This document shows positions 27,346 to 36,336 of a stretch of 64,000 bases of DNA, one piece after another (the stretch's first letter is position 1; each line of letters opens with the position of its first letter). The translations under genes and the position numbers were made by a program. The notes below the pieces were generated by a model. That model was not told the origin of the DNA. It did no database searches and worked only from the letters and a program-made list of their open reading frames with translations. This stretch comes from Lewinellaceae bacterium (GTDB taxonomy: Bacteria; Bacteroidota; Bacteroidia; Chitinophagales; Saprospiraceae), in NCBI GenBank assembly GCA_020636315.1, contig JACJYA010000006.1:310001-374000 (forward strand). Reading direction: 5' to 3'.

Positions 27346-29493
27346 TTAGTCGGCGTAATGTTGAAGGTCCGGAAAGTTAATAATATTCCTTCTGGCCATC
27401 ATCTTATCCGCCCGAAGGCCATAGATGTAAGGCACGACAAAAGCGCTGCGCTGGCCCGATTCGAGCAGTTTCCGTCGGAAGGCGTCGGCATCAGCAAACA
27501 GGGTGAAAGCTCCCAGTGTATATCGGTAATAGGCCAGGTTGGGTTCTTTTTCGACCATGGCATCGGGGAATTCTTCCAGGAGCTTGCCTTTGAATTCTCC
27601 GCTCAGGGAATAAACCTGGATTTTGTAAAGGAGGTTCTTATTCAAAACATGGCCAGGTATGGCTGAGGACAGCCCTGTTTCCAGGTCGGGAACGACCAGG
27701 GTTTCGGGCGCATCCTCTGGTTTTTTGAAGGAAAACTCGAGGCTGTAGGCTCCGGAGCGAAGAGAATGGCCTTTGGCGTCGCCACTCCGCATAAAGATGC
27801 GGGTGGCCCCGACGCCTTTCTGCATCAGGTAGCCGGCGGCAATTTCCGCCTGCTTAATGCCCTGGAACAACCGTTTGGAAAGCGGCAGGTTGCCGGTGTG
27901 ATAGGCCGTAATGATCAGGTGCAGGCCGGGAGTTTCTTCCATCAGGGCCGCAATCTTATCCAACTGCGCCTTTTGTTCTTCATCCAGTATCCTGTAGGTG
28001 GGTTGGAAAAAGAAGGGGGGAAAGGTGTTGGCGGAGCTTCCTCCTTCCGGGATATTGCTTTCGGGCGGGGCTTTCGGGCCATCGGGAAGGGCCGTGGCCA
28101 GGTCCTTGCCCGAAGGGGCCACAGTTTCCCGGACCTGGGCAACTACCTGCGGGCCGGAAGCAAGAGGGTTAGGTACGACGATCTCCATCTCTGGCAGGAA
28201 ACTATTGAAATAGGCGATGTAGAGGTCGCGCTGTCCGTAACTGTCCTTGCGGGAGGAAGAAAAATAGGCGGTAAAACCATCTTTGGCAATGCGGAAATAA
28301 GCATCATCGCCGGCAGAATTGACCGGGATGCCGATGTTTTCCGGTTCGGTCCAGCGACGAGAACGGCTGTTGTAAACTGATTTCAGGACGTCCAGCCCGC
28401 CCAGGCTGCGGCCGCTGTGGTTGGAGCTGAAATACAGCGTTTTTCCATCACGTGCCAGGAAAGGTGTCGTTTCATCGTAGGGCGTATTGACTACGGGGCC
28501 GAGATTCCTGGGCGCCGACCACCGGCCCCGGGAATAGGAAGAGGAATAGAGGTCAAGCCCTCCGTAACCGCCGGGGCGCCGGCTGGAAAAAAACAGCAGG
28601 GTATCATTAAAGAAAAAGGGAGTACCGTCTCCTAATGCCGTATTCATCGGCCCCCGGAAAGGGTCTGAGGTGAAGGCCCGCTGGTCGGCTTTTTTGAAAG
28701 TATCGATCAGGATCTGCCCTTTTTCCGGAGACCACCCTTTAAAGTAGTATAGAGCAGTACCGTCTTTATTGAAATCGAGCAGGATCTCGTGCTGCGGGCT
28801 GTTCAGCAGATGGTGCAGAGGCCTGGGGCTTTTCCAGTTTCCGCCTGCCCCTTCCATTTCGGTGGAGTACATATCACTGAAGTAATGGCCCAGGCGGTTA
28901 TCCTGCATACCATTATCATTGCGTTTCCCTCCCATGTTTCCGGGCCGGATCGAAGAGAAATAGAGCTTATTGCCGAAATTCTGGCTGAGTACAGGGGCAA
29001 ATTCGTCGTATTCGGTATTTACCGCCGGCCCCATATTTTCCACACCTGCCTCTGCTGGTTTGAACTGCAGTTCCATTCCCCTGGCGCACCGCCGGACTTC
29101 ATCCCAGACGATTTGCCGGTTGGGATGGTTGGACTTTATCTGCCGGAGATAATCTTTATAGGAGTCGGCAGCTCTGGCAAACTGGTGCATGGCATGGTAG
29201 ATCTTGGCCTGATAGAGCCAGCACTCAGGGTAAGGCGCCCTGGAGGTATTGATCTGTTCCTGGAACAGCGACAGGGCTTCATTGAGCTGGTTGAGGTGAT
29301 AATGGCAAATAGCTTTAAGGAACCTGGCTTCCGGGTCGGTTTTGGTCAATTCGCGGGCGCCATTGAGTACGGCAAGCGCATCAGAATACTGCTGGTGGAA
29401 AAAATATTCTTTGGCTTCTTGTTTCTTTTCAACCTGTGCCTGCGCAAAAGCCAGGCTAAAACAAGCTACTAAGGAAAGTATGAAGTATTTCAT
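27346..29493 (-). CDS. Envelope protein with TPR, PD40 propeller, OmpA-like and SPOR-like domains (PorE-like)
   Basis: The 715-residue protein starts with a signal peptide (MKYFILSLVACFSLAFAQAQ). TPR-like helices follow (~25-150; YFFHQQYSDALAVLNGA, AICHYHLNQLNEAL), then PD40/WD40-like strands (LYFSSIRPGNMGG, LFFSSRRPGGYGGLDLY, LYFSSNHSGRSLGGLDV, AYFSSSRKDSYGQRDLY). A divergent OmpA-like region comes next (EEQKAQLDKIAALMEE…LSKRLF…YLMQKGVGATRI), and the C-terminus (YKIQVYSLSG…YRYTLGAFTLFADADAFRRKL) looks SPOR-like. The TPR-PD40-OmpA order recalls PorE of the type IX secretion system and related peptidoglycan-associated proteins. The SPOR-like end is extra. Start 29493 was chosen because the frame upstream lies in a palindrome. 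Function is inferred from architecture only. Confidence 0.75.
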   Translation of the reverse strand: MKYFILSLVACFSLAFAQAQVEKKQEAKEYFFHQQYSDALAVLNGARELTKTDPEARFLKAICHYHLNQLNEALSLFQEQINTSRAPYPECWLYQAKIYHAMHQFARAADSYKDYLRQIKSNHPNRQIVWDEVRRCARGMELQFKPAEAGVENMGPAVNTEYDEFAPVLSQNFGNKLYFSSIRPGNMGGKRNDNGMQDNRLGHYFSDMYSTEMEGAGGNWKSPRPLHHLLNSPQHEILLDFNKDGTALYYFKGWSPEKGQILIDTFKKADQRAFTSDPFRGPMNTALGDGTPFFFNDTLLFFSSRRPGGYGGLDLYSSSYSRGRWSAPRNLGPVVNTPYDETTPFLARDGKTLYFSSNHSGRSLGGLDVLKSVYNSRSRRWTEPENIGIPVNSAGDDAYFRIAKDGFTAYFSSSRKDSYGQRDLYIAYFNSFLPEMEIVVPNPLASGPQVVAQVRETVAPSGKDLATALPDGPKAPPESNIPEGGSSANTFPPFFFQPTYRILDEEQKAQLDKIAALMEETPGLHLIITAYHTGNLPLSKRLFQGIKQAEIAAGYLMQKGVGATRIFMRSGDAKGHSLRSGAYSLEFSFKKPEDAPETLVVPDLETGLSSAIPGHVLNKNLLYKIQVYSLSGEFKGKLLEEFPDAMVEKEPNLAYYRYTLGAFTLFADADAFRRKLLESGQRSAFVVPYIYGLRADKMMARRNIINFPDLQHYAD

Positions 29494-29514
29494 GGCCCCC
29501 TGCTTTGAAAGGCA

Positions 29515-29548
29515 CCCCCTGTTGGCAGTGGCCACTGCCAACAGGGGG
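29515..29548. repeat. 34-bp perfect palindrome upstream of the PorE-like gene
   Basis: Every one of 17 base pairs matches about a centre between 29531 and 29532, with no loop; the left arm is CCCCCTGTTGGCAGTGG. It lies 21 bp before the start codon at 29493 and about 100 bp after the end of the upstream E2 gene. It could be an operator, an mRNA hairpin controlling translation, or a terminator. A T-rich run (CTTTTTAGTTTT) follows only on the + strand side. Confidence 0.85.
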
Positions 29549-29645
29549 AGTTGCCTTTTTAGTTTTCTCGTATGGCTGCTGCTATTCGGGCACGCCATTA
29601 TGAGTATTTGTTATCCGATAACCCAGGATGTGGCCACAAACCAGG

Positions 29646-30998
29646 TTATATTTCCTGCTGATGGTCAAACTGTTCCAGATAGTCACCGACGCGGCGGAGG
29701 AAAGACCCGCCCAGGAAACCGTCAACAACGCGGTGGTCATAGGAGAGAGACAAGAACATCATCTGCCGCACCGCTATCAGGTCTCCGAATTCGGTTTCAA
29801 CGACTGCCGGTTTTTTGCGGATAGCGCCCGCCGCCATAATGGCCACCTGCGGCTGGTTGATGATGGGCGTTCCCATTACATTGCCAAAGGTGCCGACATT
29901 AGTCAGGGTGAAAGTGCCATCCTGTATTTCCTCCGGTTTGAGCTTGTTCTCACGAGCCCTGCCGGCCAGGTCGTTTACTTTTTTAGTGAGGCCCAGTAAG
30001 TTGAGGTGGCCGGCATTTCTGATAACCGGAACGATCAGGTTGCCGCTGGGCAATGCGGCCGCCATCCCGATATTGATATCCTTTTTGCGAATTATCTTCG
30101 TCCCCTCAACAGAGATATTGATCATCGGGAAATCCCTGATGGCTTTTGCTATAGCTTCGATGAAGATGGGCGTAAAGGTGATCTTTTCACCATAGCGTTC
30201 CTGAAACTGCTTCTTTACTCTATTACGCCAGTTGACGATATTAGTTACATCAACTTCGACAAAAGACGTGACATGAGGAGAAGTCTTCTTGGAATGGGAC
30301 ATGTGCTCGGCAATCAGCTTGCGCATGCGGTCCATCTCGATGATCTCCGTATTGCCCTCTGCGTAGGCGGCAGGCTCGGGTGTGGGTTGTGCTTTTCCAG
30401 TAGGAACACTGGTGGGTTGGGTTTGAGGCTGAGGCTGGGCCCGGGGGGCTTCCTGCCGTTCTTCGACAAAGGCGAGGATGTCTTTTTTAGTCACCCGCCC
30501 CTGCAGGCCGGAACCTTCGATTTGTTCCAGTTCTTCCATACTGATGTTCTCCTTCTCAGCGATCGTACGGACAAGAGGAGAGTAAAACCGGCCGCCGGAG
30601 CTGCTGTGTTCTACGCCGGCAGTAGCCGGAACGGGTTCCGGTTTGGGTTTCCTGGGTTGTTCTGTACCGTTCTTTTGTCCATTTTCAGAAACACCGCTGC
30701 CGGATGCCGCTGTGGATTCCCGGCCAGCCGGGCTGGCTTTGGGCTCTGCTTCTTCTCCCTCCGTCCCGATAATGGCAATAGGCTTGCCGACTTCCACCGT
30801 ATCATTCTCCCCATAGAGTATTTTCAGGATGGTTCCATTTACCGGCGATGGGACTTCAGAGTCCACTTTGTCTGTGGCGATCTCAAGAATGGCTTCATCT
30901 TCTTCCACCGTGTCGCCCACCTGTTTTATCCATTTGAGGATGGTGGCTTCCATAATGCTCTCCCCCATTTTGGGCATGATCAGTTCAACTTGAGCCAT
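29646..30998 (-). CDS. 2-oxo acid dehydrogenase E2 (dihydrolipoamide acyltransferase)
   Basis: The 450-residue protein has a lipoyl domain with the lipoylated Lys44 in ATDKVDSEVP. A Pro/Ala-rich linker follows, then an E3-binding domain (~137-180; SPLVRTIAEKENISMEELEQIEGSG) and a second linker. The catalytic acyltransferase domain (~220-450) carries the active-site motif DHRVVDG (421-427, His422). This is the core of a pyruvate or branched-chain 2-oxo acid dehydrogenase complex, which transfers the acyl group from the E1-formed lipoyl arm to CoA. The sequence alone does not fix the substrate. No E1 or E3 gene is adjacent. Upstream is a 399-nt gap with an inverted repeat. Confidence 0.93.
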   Translation of the reverse strand: MAQVELIMPKMGESIMEATILKWIKQVGDTVEEDEAILEIATDKVDSEVPSPVNGTILKILYGENDTVEVGKPIAIIGTEGEEAEPKASPAGRESTAASGSGVSENGQKNGTEQPRKPKPEPVPATAGVEHSSSGGRFYSPLVRTIAEKENISMEELEQIEGSGLQGRVTKKDILAFVEERQEAPRAQPQPQTQPTSVPTGKAQPTPEPAAYAEGNTEIIEMDRMRKLIAEHMSHSKKTSPHVTSFVEVDVTNIVNWRNRVKKQFQERYGEKITFTPIFIEAIAKAIRDFPMINISVEGTKIIRKKDINIGMAAALPSGNLIVPVIRNAGHLNLLGLTKKVNDLAGRARENKLKPEEIQDGTFTLTNVGTFGNVMGTPIINQPQVAIMAAGAIRKKPAVVETEFGDLIAVRQMMFLSLSYDHRVVDGFLGGSFLRRVGDYLEQFDHQQEI

Positions 30999-31397
30999 AA
31001 ATTTTTCTTTGGTTGTATAATTTGGTTCTTATCTGGCTGGCTAACAAACTGCAAAATTAGCCGAATTCTCCCGCTAATACAAATAACCTGGAATATACAA
31101 TTGTTCGAAGAGCGCCCGCTTTTCGGGCCCGATTGCGGGAATGCCGGTGCACGGGAGTGGGAGGAGGGGAAAAAGGGTGTAGGTGTAAGTACTGTGCCAA
31201 TAATGTTTTGTAACACTGGGAAAGACTTGACAAGTTTTCTCCCGGCCGCCTTTCGGTAAACTTGTCAAGTCTAACAGAATTTAATTGACAAAGCAGGATT
31301 CGCCTGGCTGAGCATACGGGCGTGCATTCGCGGGGGCGTTACCCTTCACATACCAACGAATCCCGAATCCACGAATCCCGAATCCCCGGCAAATAAA
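30999..31397. other. Intergenic region with inverted and tandem repeats
   Basis: No gene is supported. The stretch holds the paired TTGACAAG elements (31223-31272) and a 15-bp tandem duplication ACGAATCCCGAATCC at 31356-31370 and 31371-31385, just after the cinA stop. The promoter of the E2 gene should lie at the low-coordinate end. Confidence 0.5.
31223..31272 (-). terminator. 15-bp inverted repeat between cinA and the E2 gene
   Basis: The arms AGACTTGACAAGTTT (31223-31237) and its exact complement (31258-31272) flank a 20-nt GC-rich loop. Each arm contains the small palindrome ACTTGNCAAGT, so the structure is also two operator-like half sites. Position after cinA on the - strand fits a transcription terminator, although the T-tract (CTTT) is weak. 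Confidence 0.5.
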
Positions 31398-32654
31398 TTA
31401 CGCCTTGGCCTCCCGCTCCTTCAGAAGGAACTGCCGGATAAAGTTGAGGGCATGGGTGGAACTGTACTCAATGTTCTTCAGCCGGTCTTTGCCGGCATAG
31501 ATACGGCGGGTGAGCACTTCATGCTCATCACCAACGGCCATCCAGATGGTGCCGACCGGCTTCTCCTGCGTTCCTCCCCCCGGGCCGGCAATGCCGGAAA
31601 CGGCGATGGCTACGTCGGCTTCCAGCAATTTCAATGCTCCCCGCACCATCTCTCTGACGGTCTGTTCGCTAACGGCGCCGTAGGTATCCAACGTTTGGGG
31701 GCTCACATCCAGTTGCTTCATTTTTACCTCATTGGAATAGGCAATGAGGCTCCCTTTGAAATAATCGGAAGAGCCGGGTACAGAGGTGATAAGATGGGCC
31801 AGATACCCGCCGGTGCAGCTTTCGGCAGTGACGAGCATTTTTCCTCGTTCCTTTAATATACGGCCGATGGCTGCTTCCAGGCTGTCGGTTTCGAAGCCGA
31901 AAACCAAAGCACCAAGCTTATCCACGATTTTTTGAGCGAATTCATCCAGTTGGCGGTTCAGTTGTACTTCATCGGGCAGAGAGCCGCTCAGCCTCAACCG
32001 CACCTGTCCGAGGTTGGGAAGGTAAGCCAGTTTGATATGTGGCGGCAGCTCATCTTCCAGTTCTTCCAGTTGCTCGGCGACTCTCGATTCGCCTTCTCCC
32101 GCGGTGAGGATGGTCCGGTGAGCGATGGGGAATCCCGGGAAGAAACGCTTCAGCCGGGGGATTACCTCGTGCTCCATAAGATACTCCATCTCATAGGGCA
32201 CGCCGGGCATAGACACCACAATTTTCCCGTTGTGTTCGAACCACATGCCGGGGGCCGTTCCCATTTTATTGGGCAGCAGGGTTGCATTGGTGGGCATAAA
32301 GCACTGCTGCCGGTGCCCTTCCGTGGTTTTTCGCCCCAGCCGCTCGAAAAAGCGCACGATCCGGGCGTAAGTCGGCTGGTGGAATTCAAGTTCCACTCCG
32401 AAGAAGGCGGCCAGTGTCTTTTTGGTAATGTCGTCTTTGGTGGGCCCCAGGCCGCCGGTCATCAGTACGGCGTCGGCCTGGCCGAGGGCTTCTTTCAGTG
32501 TGCTCCGAATGTCTTCTTCGTGGTCTCCCACAGAACTGATGCCGCTGATGCTGGCTCCTGCCAGGTTGAGTTGCCGGGCCATCCAGGCGGAATTGGTGTC
32601 AACGACCTGGCCGATGAGGATCTCATCTCCAACTGTGATCAGGTGTATTTTCAT
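31398..32654 (-). CDS. cinA: CinA-type nicotinamide-nucleotide amidase
   Basis: The 418-residue protein has the N-terminal molybdopterin-binding-like (COG1058) domain, with ITVGDEILIGQVVDTN, MTGGLGPTKDDITKKTLA and SMPGVPYEM. The C-terminal CinA amidase domain (~265-415) has VTAESCTGGYLAHLITSVPGSS, a GAVSEQTVREM stretch and AVSGIAGPGGGTQEKPVGT. Family knowledge: the C-terminal domain deamidates NMN to nicotinate mononucleotide in NAD recycling, and the N-terminal domain can act as an ADP-ribose pyrophosphatase. Full length for a two-domain CinA. Downstream on the same strand comes the repeat-rich gap and then the E2 gene, so it is probably a separate transcript. Confidence 0.95.
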   Translation of the reverse strand: MKIHLITVGDEILIGQVVDTNSAWMARQLNLAGASISGISSVGDHEEDIRSTLKEALGQADAVLMTGGLGPTKDDITKKTLAAFFGVELEFHQPTYARIVRFFERLGRKTTEGHRQQCFMPTNATLLPNKMGTAPGMWFEHNGKIVVSMPGVPYEMEYLMEHEVIPRLKRFFPGFPIAHRTILTAGEGESRVAEQLEELEDELPPHIKLAYLPNLGQVRLRLSGSLPDEVQLNRQLDEFAQKIVDKLGALVFGFETDSLEAAIGRILKERGKMLVTAESCTGGYLAHLITSVPGSSDYFKGSLIAYSNEVKMKQLDVSPQTLDTYGAVSEQTVREMVRGALKLLEADVAIAVSGIAGPGGGTQEKPVGTIWMAVGDEHEVLTRRIYAGKDRLKNIEYSSTHALNFIRQFLLKEREAKA

Positions 32655-32708
32655 GAGAATTAATAATAGATTTAAAGGATAAAAGTTGCCAAAAATAAAT
32701 ATGCCCGG

Positions 32709-33545
32709 CTACTCGAGGCGTTTTTTTCCGGCCGGCAACAGCATCTTTATCTCTTTGAGATGGAAAGCTTCCTCGGTTCCCCCGTGGCGGATGAGCAACT
32801 GCCCCGAGGCGCCGATACCGGCGATCTCTCCTGTGAACTGTTCTCCTTCCGTGCGTTCGAAGCGGGTTTTTTTCCCCATCCTGTACAGATGCCGGAGGTA
32901 TTCTTCCCCGATGGCCTGCCATTGGCCCCCTTTGAGTTGAAGGTAGCGCTGCTCGAGGAACAGGCAGTAGTCTTCAATGAGCGACGGAAGTTCGTAGGAG
33001 CGGCCAGTGGCCAGATGCAGGGAGGTGGGGTTGGGAAGAAGAGGAGAAAATACCCGCTGATTGACGTTTATGCCTACCCCTACTATGCAATTCTGGAACC
33101 CTTTTTGATTGAGGCTGGTTTGAATGAGGATGCCGGCAACTTTTTCCTCTCCGATGTAGATGTCGTTGGGCCACTTGACTTTAACGGGTTTTTCTGTGTA
33201 CCTTGTGATAAAGTCTTTTACGGACAAGGCCACTGCCTGGTTGAGCAAAAATTGCCGGTGGACGGGCAGGAAAGAGGGGTAGAGAATAACGCTGAGGGTG
33301 AGGTTTTGTCCTGCTTCCGCTTCCCAGGAGCTGCCAATTTGTCCTCTTCCTGCCGTTTGATGCACGGCCGAAATGACAGTTCCCTCGCTTGGTTTACTTT
33401 TTGATAGAAGTTCAGCGGCATAGAGGTTTGTGGAAGGAAGCGAGGGAAACTCGTGAAAAACCTTTCCGATAAAAAGGGTGTTTTTCTTACGCAAAAGAAA
33501 TTTATTTGGTAATTTTATTTGTTTAATGACAAAGTAACGAAGCAC
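32709..33545 (-). CDS. birA: Biotin--[acetyl-CoA-carboxylase] ligase, monofunctional
   Basis: The protein has the biotin/BPL catalytic domain: substrate-loop motif GRGQIGSSW (66-74), KWPNDIY (124-130) and GVGINVNQ. A C-terminal SH3-like domain follows (FTGEIAGIGASGQLLIRHGG). It lacks the N-terminal helix-turn-helix of E. coli BirA, so it should biotinylate the carboxylase carrier protein without repressing biotin genes. The longest frame starts at a GTG (33545); a TTG at 33494 (MRKKNTLFIGKVFHEF) is an equally good start that leaves more room for promoters. The gene is divergent from rsfS, with at most 87 bp between starts. Confidence 0.92.
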   Translation of the reverse strand: MLRYFVIKQIKLPNKFLLRKKNTLFIGKVFHEFPSLPSTNLYAAELLSKSKPSEGTVISAVHQTAGRGQIGSSWEAEAGQNLTLSVILYPSFLPVHRQFLLNQAVALSVKDFITRYTEKPVKVKWPNDIYIGEEKVAGILIQTSLNQKGFQNCIVGVGINVNQRVFSPLLPNPTSLHLATGRSYELPSLIEDYCLFLEQRYLQLKGGQWQAIGEEYLRHLYRMGKKTRFERTEGEQFTGEIAGIGASGQLLIRHGGTEEAFHLKEIKMLLPAGKKRLE

Positions 33546-33581
33546 TTATTTATTAATTGACAAAATTAACAAAATCTGAGT

Positions 33582-33968
33582 TTGAATTCACAAGTTAAAG
33601 TCAAGCAGCGCAAGCTCACAACCGAAGAATTAAACGAATTGATCATTGACAGCATTCAGGATATAAAAGGCAGGAAGGTTGTAAAACTCGACCTGCGCCG
33701 CCTGGAAGATGCACCCACTGATTTCTTCATAATTTGCGAGGGAGACTCCACCACTCAGGTTAAAGCTATCTCCGACAACATACAGAAACGGGTAAAAGAG
33801 GAGGGCAGGATACTTCCCTCCCACGTGGAAGGAGAGCGAAATGCCCTCTGGATCTGCCTGGATTTCTTTACTACGGTGGTACATGTATTTTATCGGGACA
33901 CCCGTTCCTTTTACGACCTGGAGCACCTTTGGAGCGATGCTCGCTTCACAGAATACGAATCTTTATAG
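33582..33968 (+). CDS. rsfS: Ribosomal silencing factor RsfS
   Basis: The 128-residue protein has the RsfS/DUF143 features LIIDSIQDIKGRKVVKLDLR, DFFIICEGDSTTQVKAISDNI, a G-rich EGERNALWICLDFF and VVHVFYRDTRSFYDLEHLW. Family knowledge: RsfS binds ribosomal protein uL14 on the large subunit and blocks subunit joining during starvation. No ATG lies upstream in frame after the stop at 33567, so the start is TTG at 33582 (or CTG at 33576). The next gene is ftsH, 230 bp downstream on the same strand. The gap of about 230 bp has no obvious features. Confidence 0.93.
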   Translation: MNSQVKVKQRKLTTEELNELIIDSIQDIKGRKVVKLDLRRLEDAPTDFFIICEGDSTTQVKAISDNIQKRVKEEGRILPSHVEGERNALWICLDFFTTVVHVFYRDTRSFYDLEHLWSDARFTEYESL

Positions 33969-34198
33969 GTTTTGGCCAATACTTGGCCGATATTTGGCAA
34001 CGAAATGTCGGTTGCTGCGTTACTAAGGGTAAGTTTTTTAAAACAGGGGTAGGCAAGAGCCCCTGTAGTCGGCGAGCGGCAGGCCCCAAAGCCCCGGGCC
34101 GCCTGATTTTCAGGCTCCGGAAACAAAGCCTGCGGCTGCATTCCCCAACGGGTTTAAGCCCCTCACGGGTAACGGGCAGTTAAAAAGAGAATGTATTA

Positions 34199-36208
34199 AT
34201 GGAAAACACAAATAATAATAACAATAACGAGAATGGCAAGCCATCAGGGCCGAAGTTCAATTCCTATTGGATATACGGAATTATAGCTTTGTTCCTGCTG
34301 GCTTTGAACTTCTACAGCATGTCGGAGGGCACCCAGGAACAGGTGGACCGCAACCGCCTGGGAGATATGATCGTGCGCCAGGACGTTGAACGGCTGGTAG
34401 TCGTCAATGAAAAAAGGGCTTACATCTATATCAAACCAAGTGCTCTCGACCAGAGGAAAGACTATTATTCTGATGCCTCCAAAAGCAGCTTCGGCGGCAG
34501 CCGTTATCATTACTGGCGGGAGATCGGTTCGGTAGAGTCTTTTGAGAACTGGCTTCAGGACATACAGGATGACGCCGATATCCCTCGCGACGAGCAGATC
34601 AGCCCGAAGTACGAGACCAAGCAAAACTGGCTTACACCGCTGCTCGGATGGGTGTTGCCCATCGTTATCGTCGTGGCTATCTGGATCTTCATCATGCGGC
34701 GGGTCAGCGGCGGGGCCGGCGGAGCCGGTGCCCAGATCTTCAACATCGGCAAATCAAAGGCCACCCTGTTCGACCAGAACAGTAAGGTATCCGTCACTTT
34801 CGAAGACGTCGCCGGCCTTGATGAAGCAAAGGAAGAGGTCATGGAAGTGGTCGATTTCCTGAAAAACCCTAAGAAATATACCGCTCTTGGCGGCAAGATA
34901 CCCAAAGGGGTCCTGCTGGTTGGCCCTCCGGGTACCGGTAAGACCCTTCTGGCCAAAGCAGTAGCGGGAGAAGCCGGCGTGCCTTTCTTCTCGATATCCG
35001 GTTCAGACTTTGTGGAGATGTTCGTCGGTGTGGGTGCCTCCCGGGTGCGTGACCTTTTCAAGCAGGCTCGGGAAAAGGCGCCCTGTATCGTTTTCATCGA
35101 TGAGATCGATGCTATTGGCCGGGCGCGCGGGCGCAACAGCTTCCAGGGCGGTAACGATGAGCGGGAAAATACCCTCAACCAGCTTCTGGTTGAGATGGAC
35201 GGCTTCAGCACCGACAAAGGGGTTATTCTCATGGCGGCCACCAACCGGCCGGATGTGCTGGACACTGCCCTGCTCCGGCCGGGGCGCTTCGACCGGCAGA
35301 TCGGTATTGACCGCCCGGACCTGAAAGGCAGAAAGTCCATCTTTGCCGTTCACCTTAAAAACATCAAGACCGGCCCGGATGTGAGCCCCGAAGCGCTTTC
35401 CGAAATGACTCCTGGTTTTGCCGGCGCCGATATCGCCAACATTTGCAATGAGGCGGCGCTGGTGGCTGCCCGCCGCAACAAAAAAGCGGTGGATATGGAT
35501 GATTTTAACTATGCTCTGGACCGCGTTATCGGCGGGTTGGAGAAAAAGAATAAACTGATCTCTCCTCAGGAAAAGGAGATCATTGCCTATCACGAAGCCG
35601 GGCATGCCATCTGCGGATGGTACCTGGAACATGCTTCCCCTCTGGTGAAAGTTACCATCGTTCCGCGGGGGATAGGCACCCTGGGGTACGCTCAGTACCT
35701 GCCGAAAGAGGAATACATCACCCGGACCGAGCAACTGCTCGACCGCATGTGCATGACCTTCGGCGGGCGGGCTGCCGAGTCCATCATCTTCGGGAAGATC
35801 TCTACCGGTGCTCAGAATGACCTCGACCAGGTGACCAAAATGGCTTACAGTATGGTCACTATCTTCGGTATGAATGACAAGGTCGGGCAGGTTTCTTTCT
35901 ACGCCATGTCGCAGGATCAGTTCCAGCGGCCCTATTCCGATGATACGGCAACGCTCATCGACGACGAGGTTCGCAAGCTGGTGGAATCTCAATACCTCCG
36001 GGCCAAAAAGTTGCTTGGGGAACGGAGGGAGGAACTGGAGATACTGGCCCAGGCTCTTCTGGAAAAGGAGGTGCTTCTCAAATCTGATGTGGAGCGCATG
36101 ATCGGCTCCCGCCCGAACGGCGAGCAGGGAGAATCCAAAGCCAATGGCTTCGCTGCCCTGGATGAAGAAGAGGAGCAGCAACCGGAAGCTCCCCGGGAGA
36201 AGATTTAA
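34199..36208 (+). CDS. ftsH: ATP-dependent zinc metalloprotease FtsH
   Basis: The 669-residue protein has two membrane segments (~21-38 and ~143-163) enclosing a periplasmic domain. The AAA+ module has Walker A GPPGTGKT (242-249), Walker B VFIDEID (~297-303) and the second region of homology ATNRPDVLDTALLRPGRFDR. The M41 zinc site is HEAGH (465-469). The N-terminus is Asn-rich (MENTNNNNNNEN) and the C-terminus is acidic and Gln-rich. Expected role: membrane-anchored degradation of misassembled membrane proteins and short-lived regulators. It is followed by a clear factor-independent terminator. Confidence 0.97.
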   Translation: MENTNNNNNNENGKPSGPKFNSYWIYGIIALFLLALNFYSMSEGTQEQVDRNRLGDMIVRQDVERLVVVNEKRAYIYIKPSALDQRKDYYSDASKSSFGGSRYHYWREIGSVESFENWLQDIQDDADIPRDEQISPKYETKQNWLTPLLGWVLPIVIVVAIWIFIMRRVSGGAGGAGAQIFNIGKSKATLFDQNSKVSVTFEDVAGLDEAKEEVMEVVDFLKNPKKYTALGGKIPKGVLLVGPPGTGKTLLAKAVAGEAGVPFFSISGSDFVEMFVGVGASRVRDLFKQAREKAPCIVFIDEIDAIGRARGRNSFQGGNDERENTLNQLLVEMDGFSTDKGVILMAATNRPDVLDTALLRPGRFDRQIGIDRPDLKGRKSIFAVHLKNIKTGPDVSPEALSEMTPGFAGADIANICNEAALVAARRNKKAVDMDDFNYALDRVIGGLEKKNKLISPQEKEIIAYHEAGHAICGWYLEHASPLVKVTIVPRGIGTLGYAQYLPKEEYITRTEQLLDRMCMTFGGRAAESIIFGKISTGAQNDLDQVTKMAYSMVTIFGMNDKVGQVSFYAMSQDQFQRPYSDDTATLIDDEVRKLVESQYLRAKKLLGERREELEILAQALLEKEVLLKSDVERMIGSRPNGEQGESKANGFAALDEEEEQQPEAPREKI

Positions 36209-36294
36209 GTAAGTGATCAAATCCCCTCGATCAAAAACGTCAATACAATTTTGATCACTTAACCTTCAGGGCTTTCCCTGGCCTCATATCAAGT

Positions 36295-36336
36295 GGCCCC
36301 GGCCTGTAGCGAGACAGGCCGGGGCCGCTCGTTTTT
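36295..36336 (+). terminator. Factor-independent terminator after ftsH
   Basis: Perfect 13-bp stem GGCCCCGGCCTGT (36295-36307) with 36314-36326, a 6-nt loop, then GCTCGTTTTT on the + strand. Upstream at 36211-36221 and 36250-36260 a second, weaker hairpin (AAGTGATCAAA arms) follows the ftsH stop. The convergent exporter gene ends within the T-run. Confidence 0.85.
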
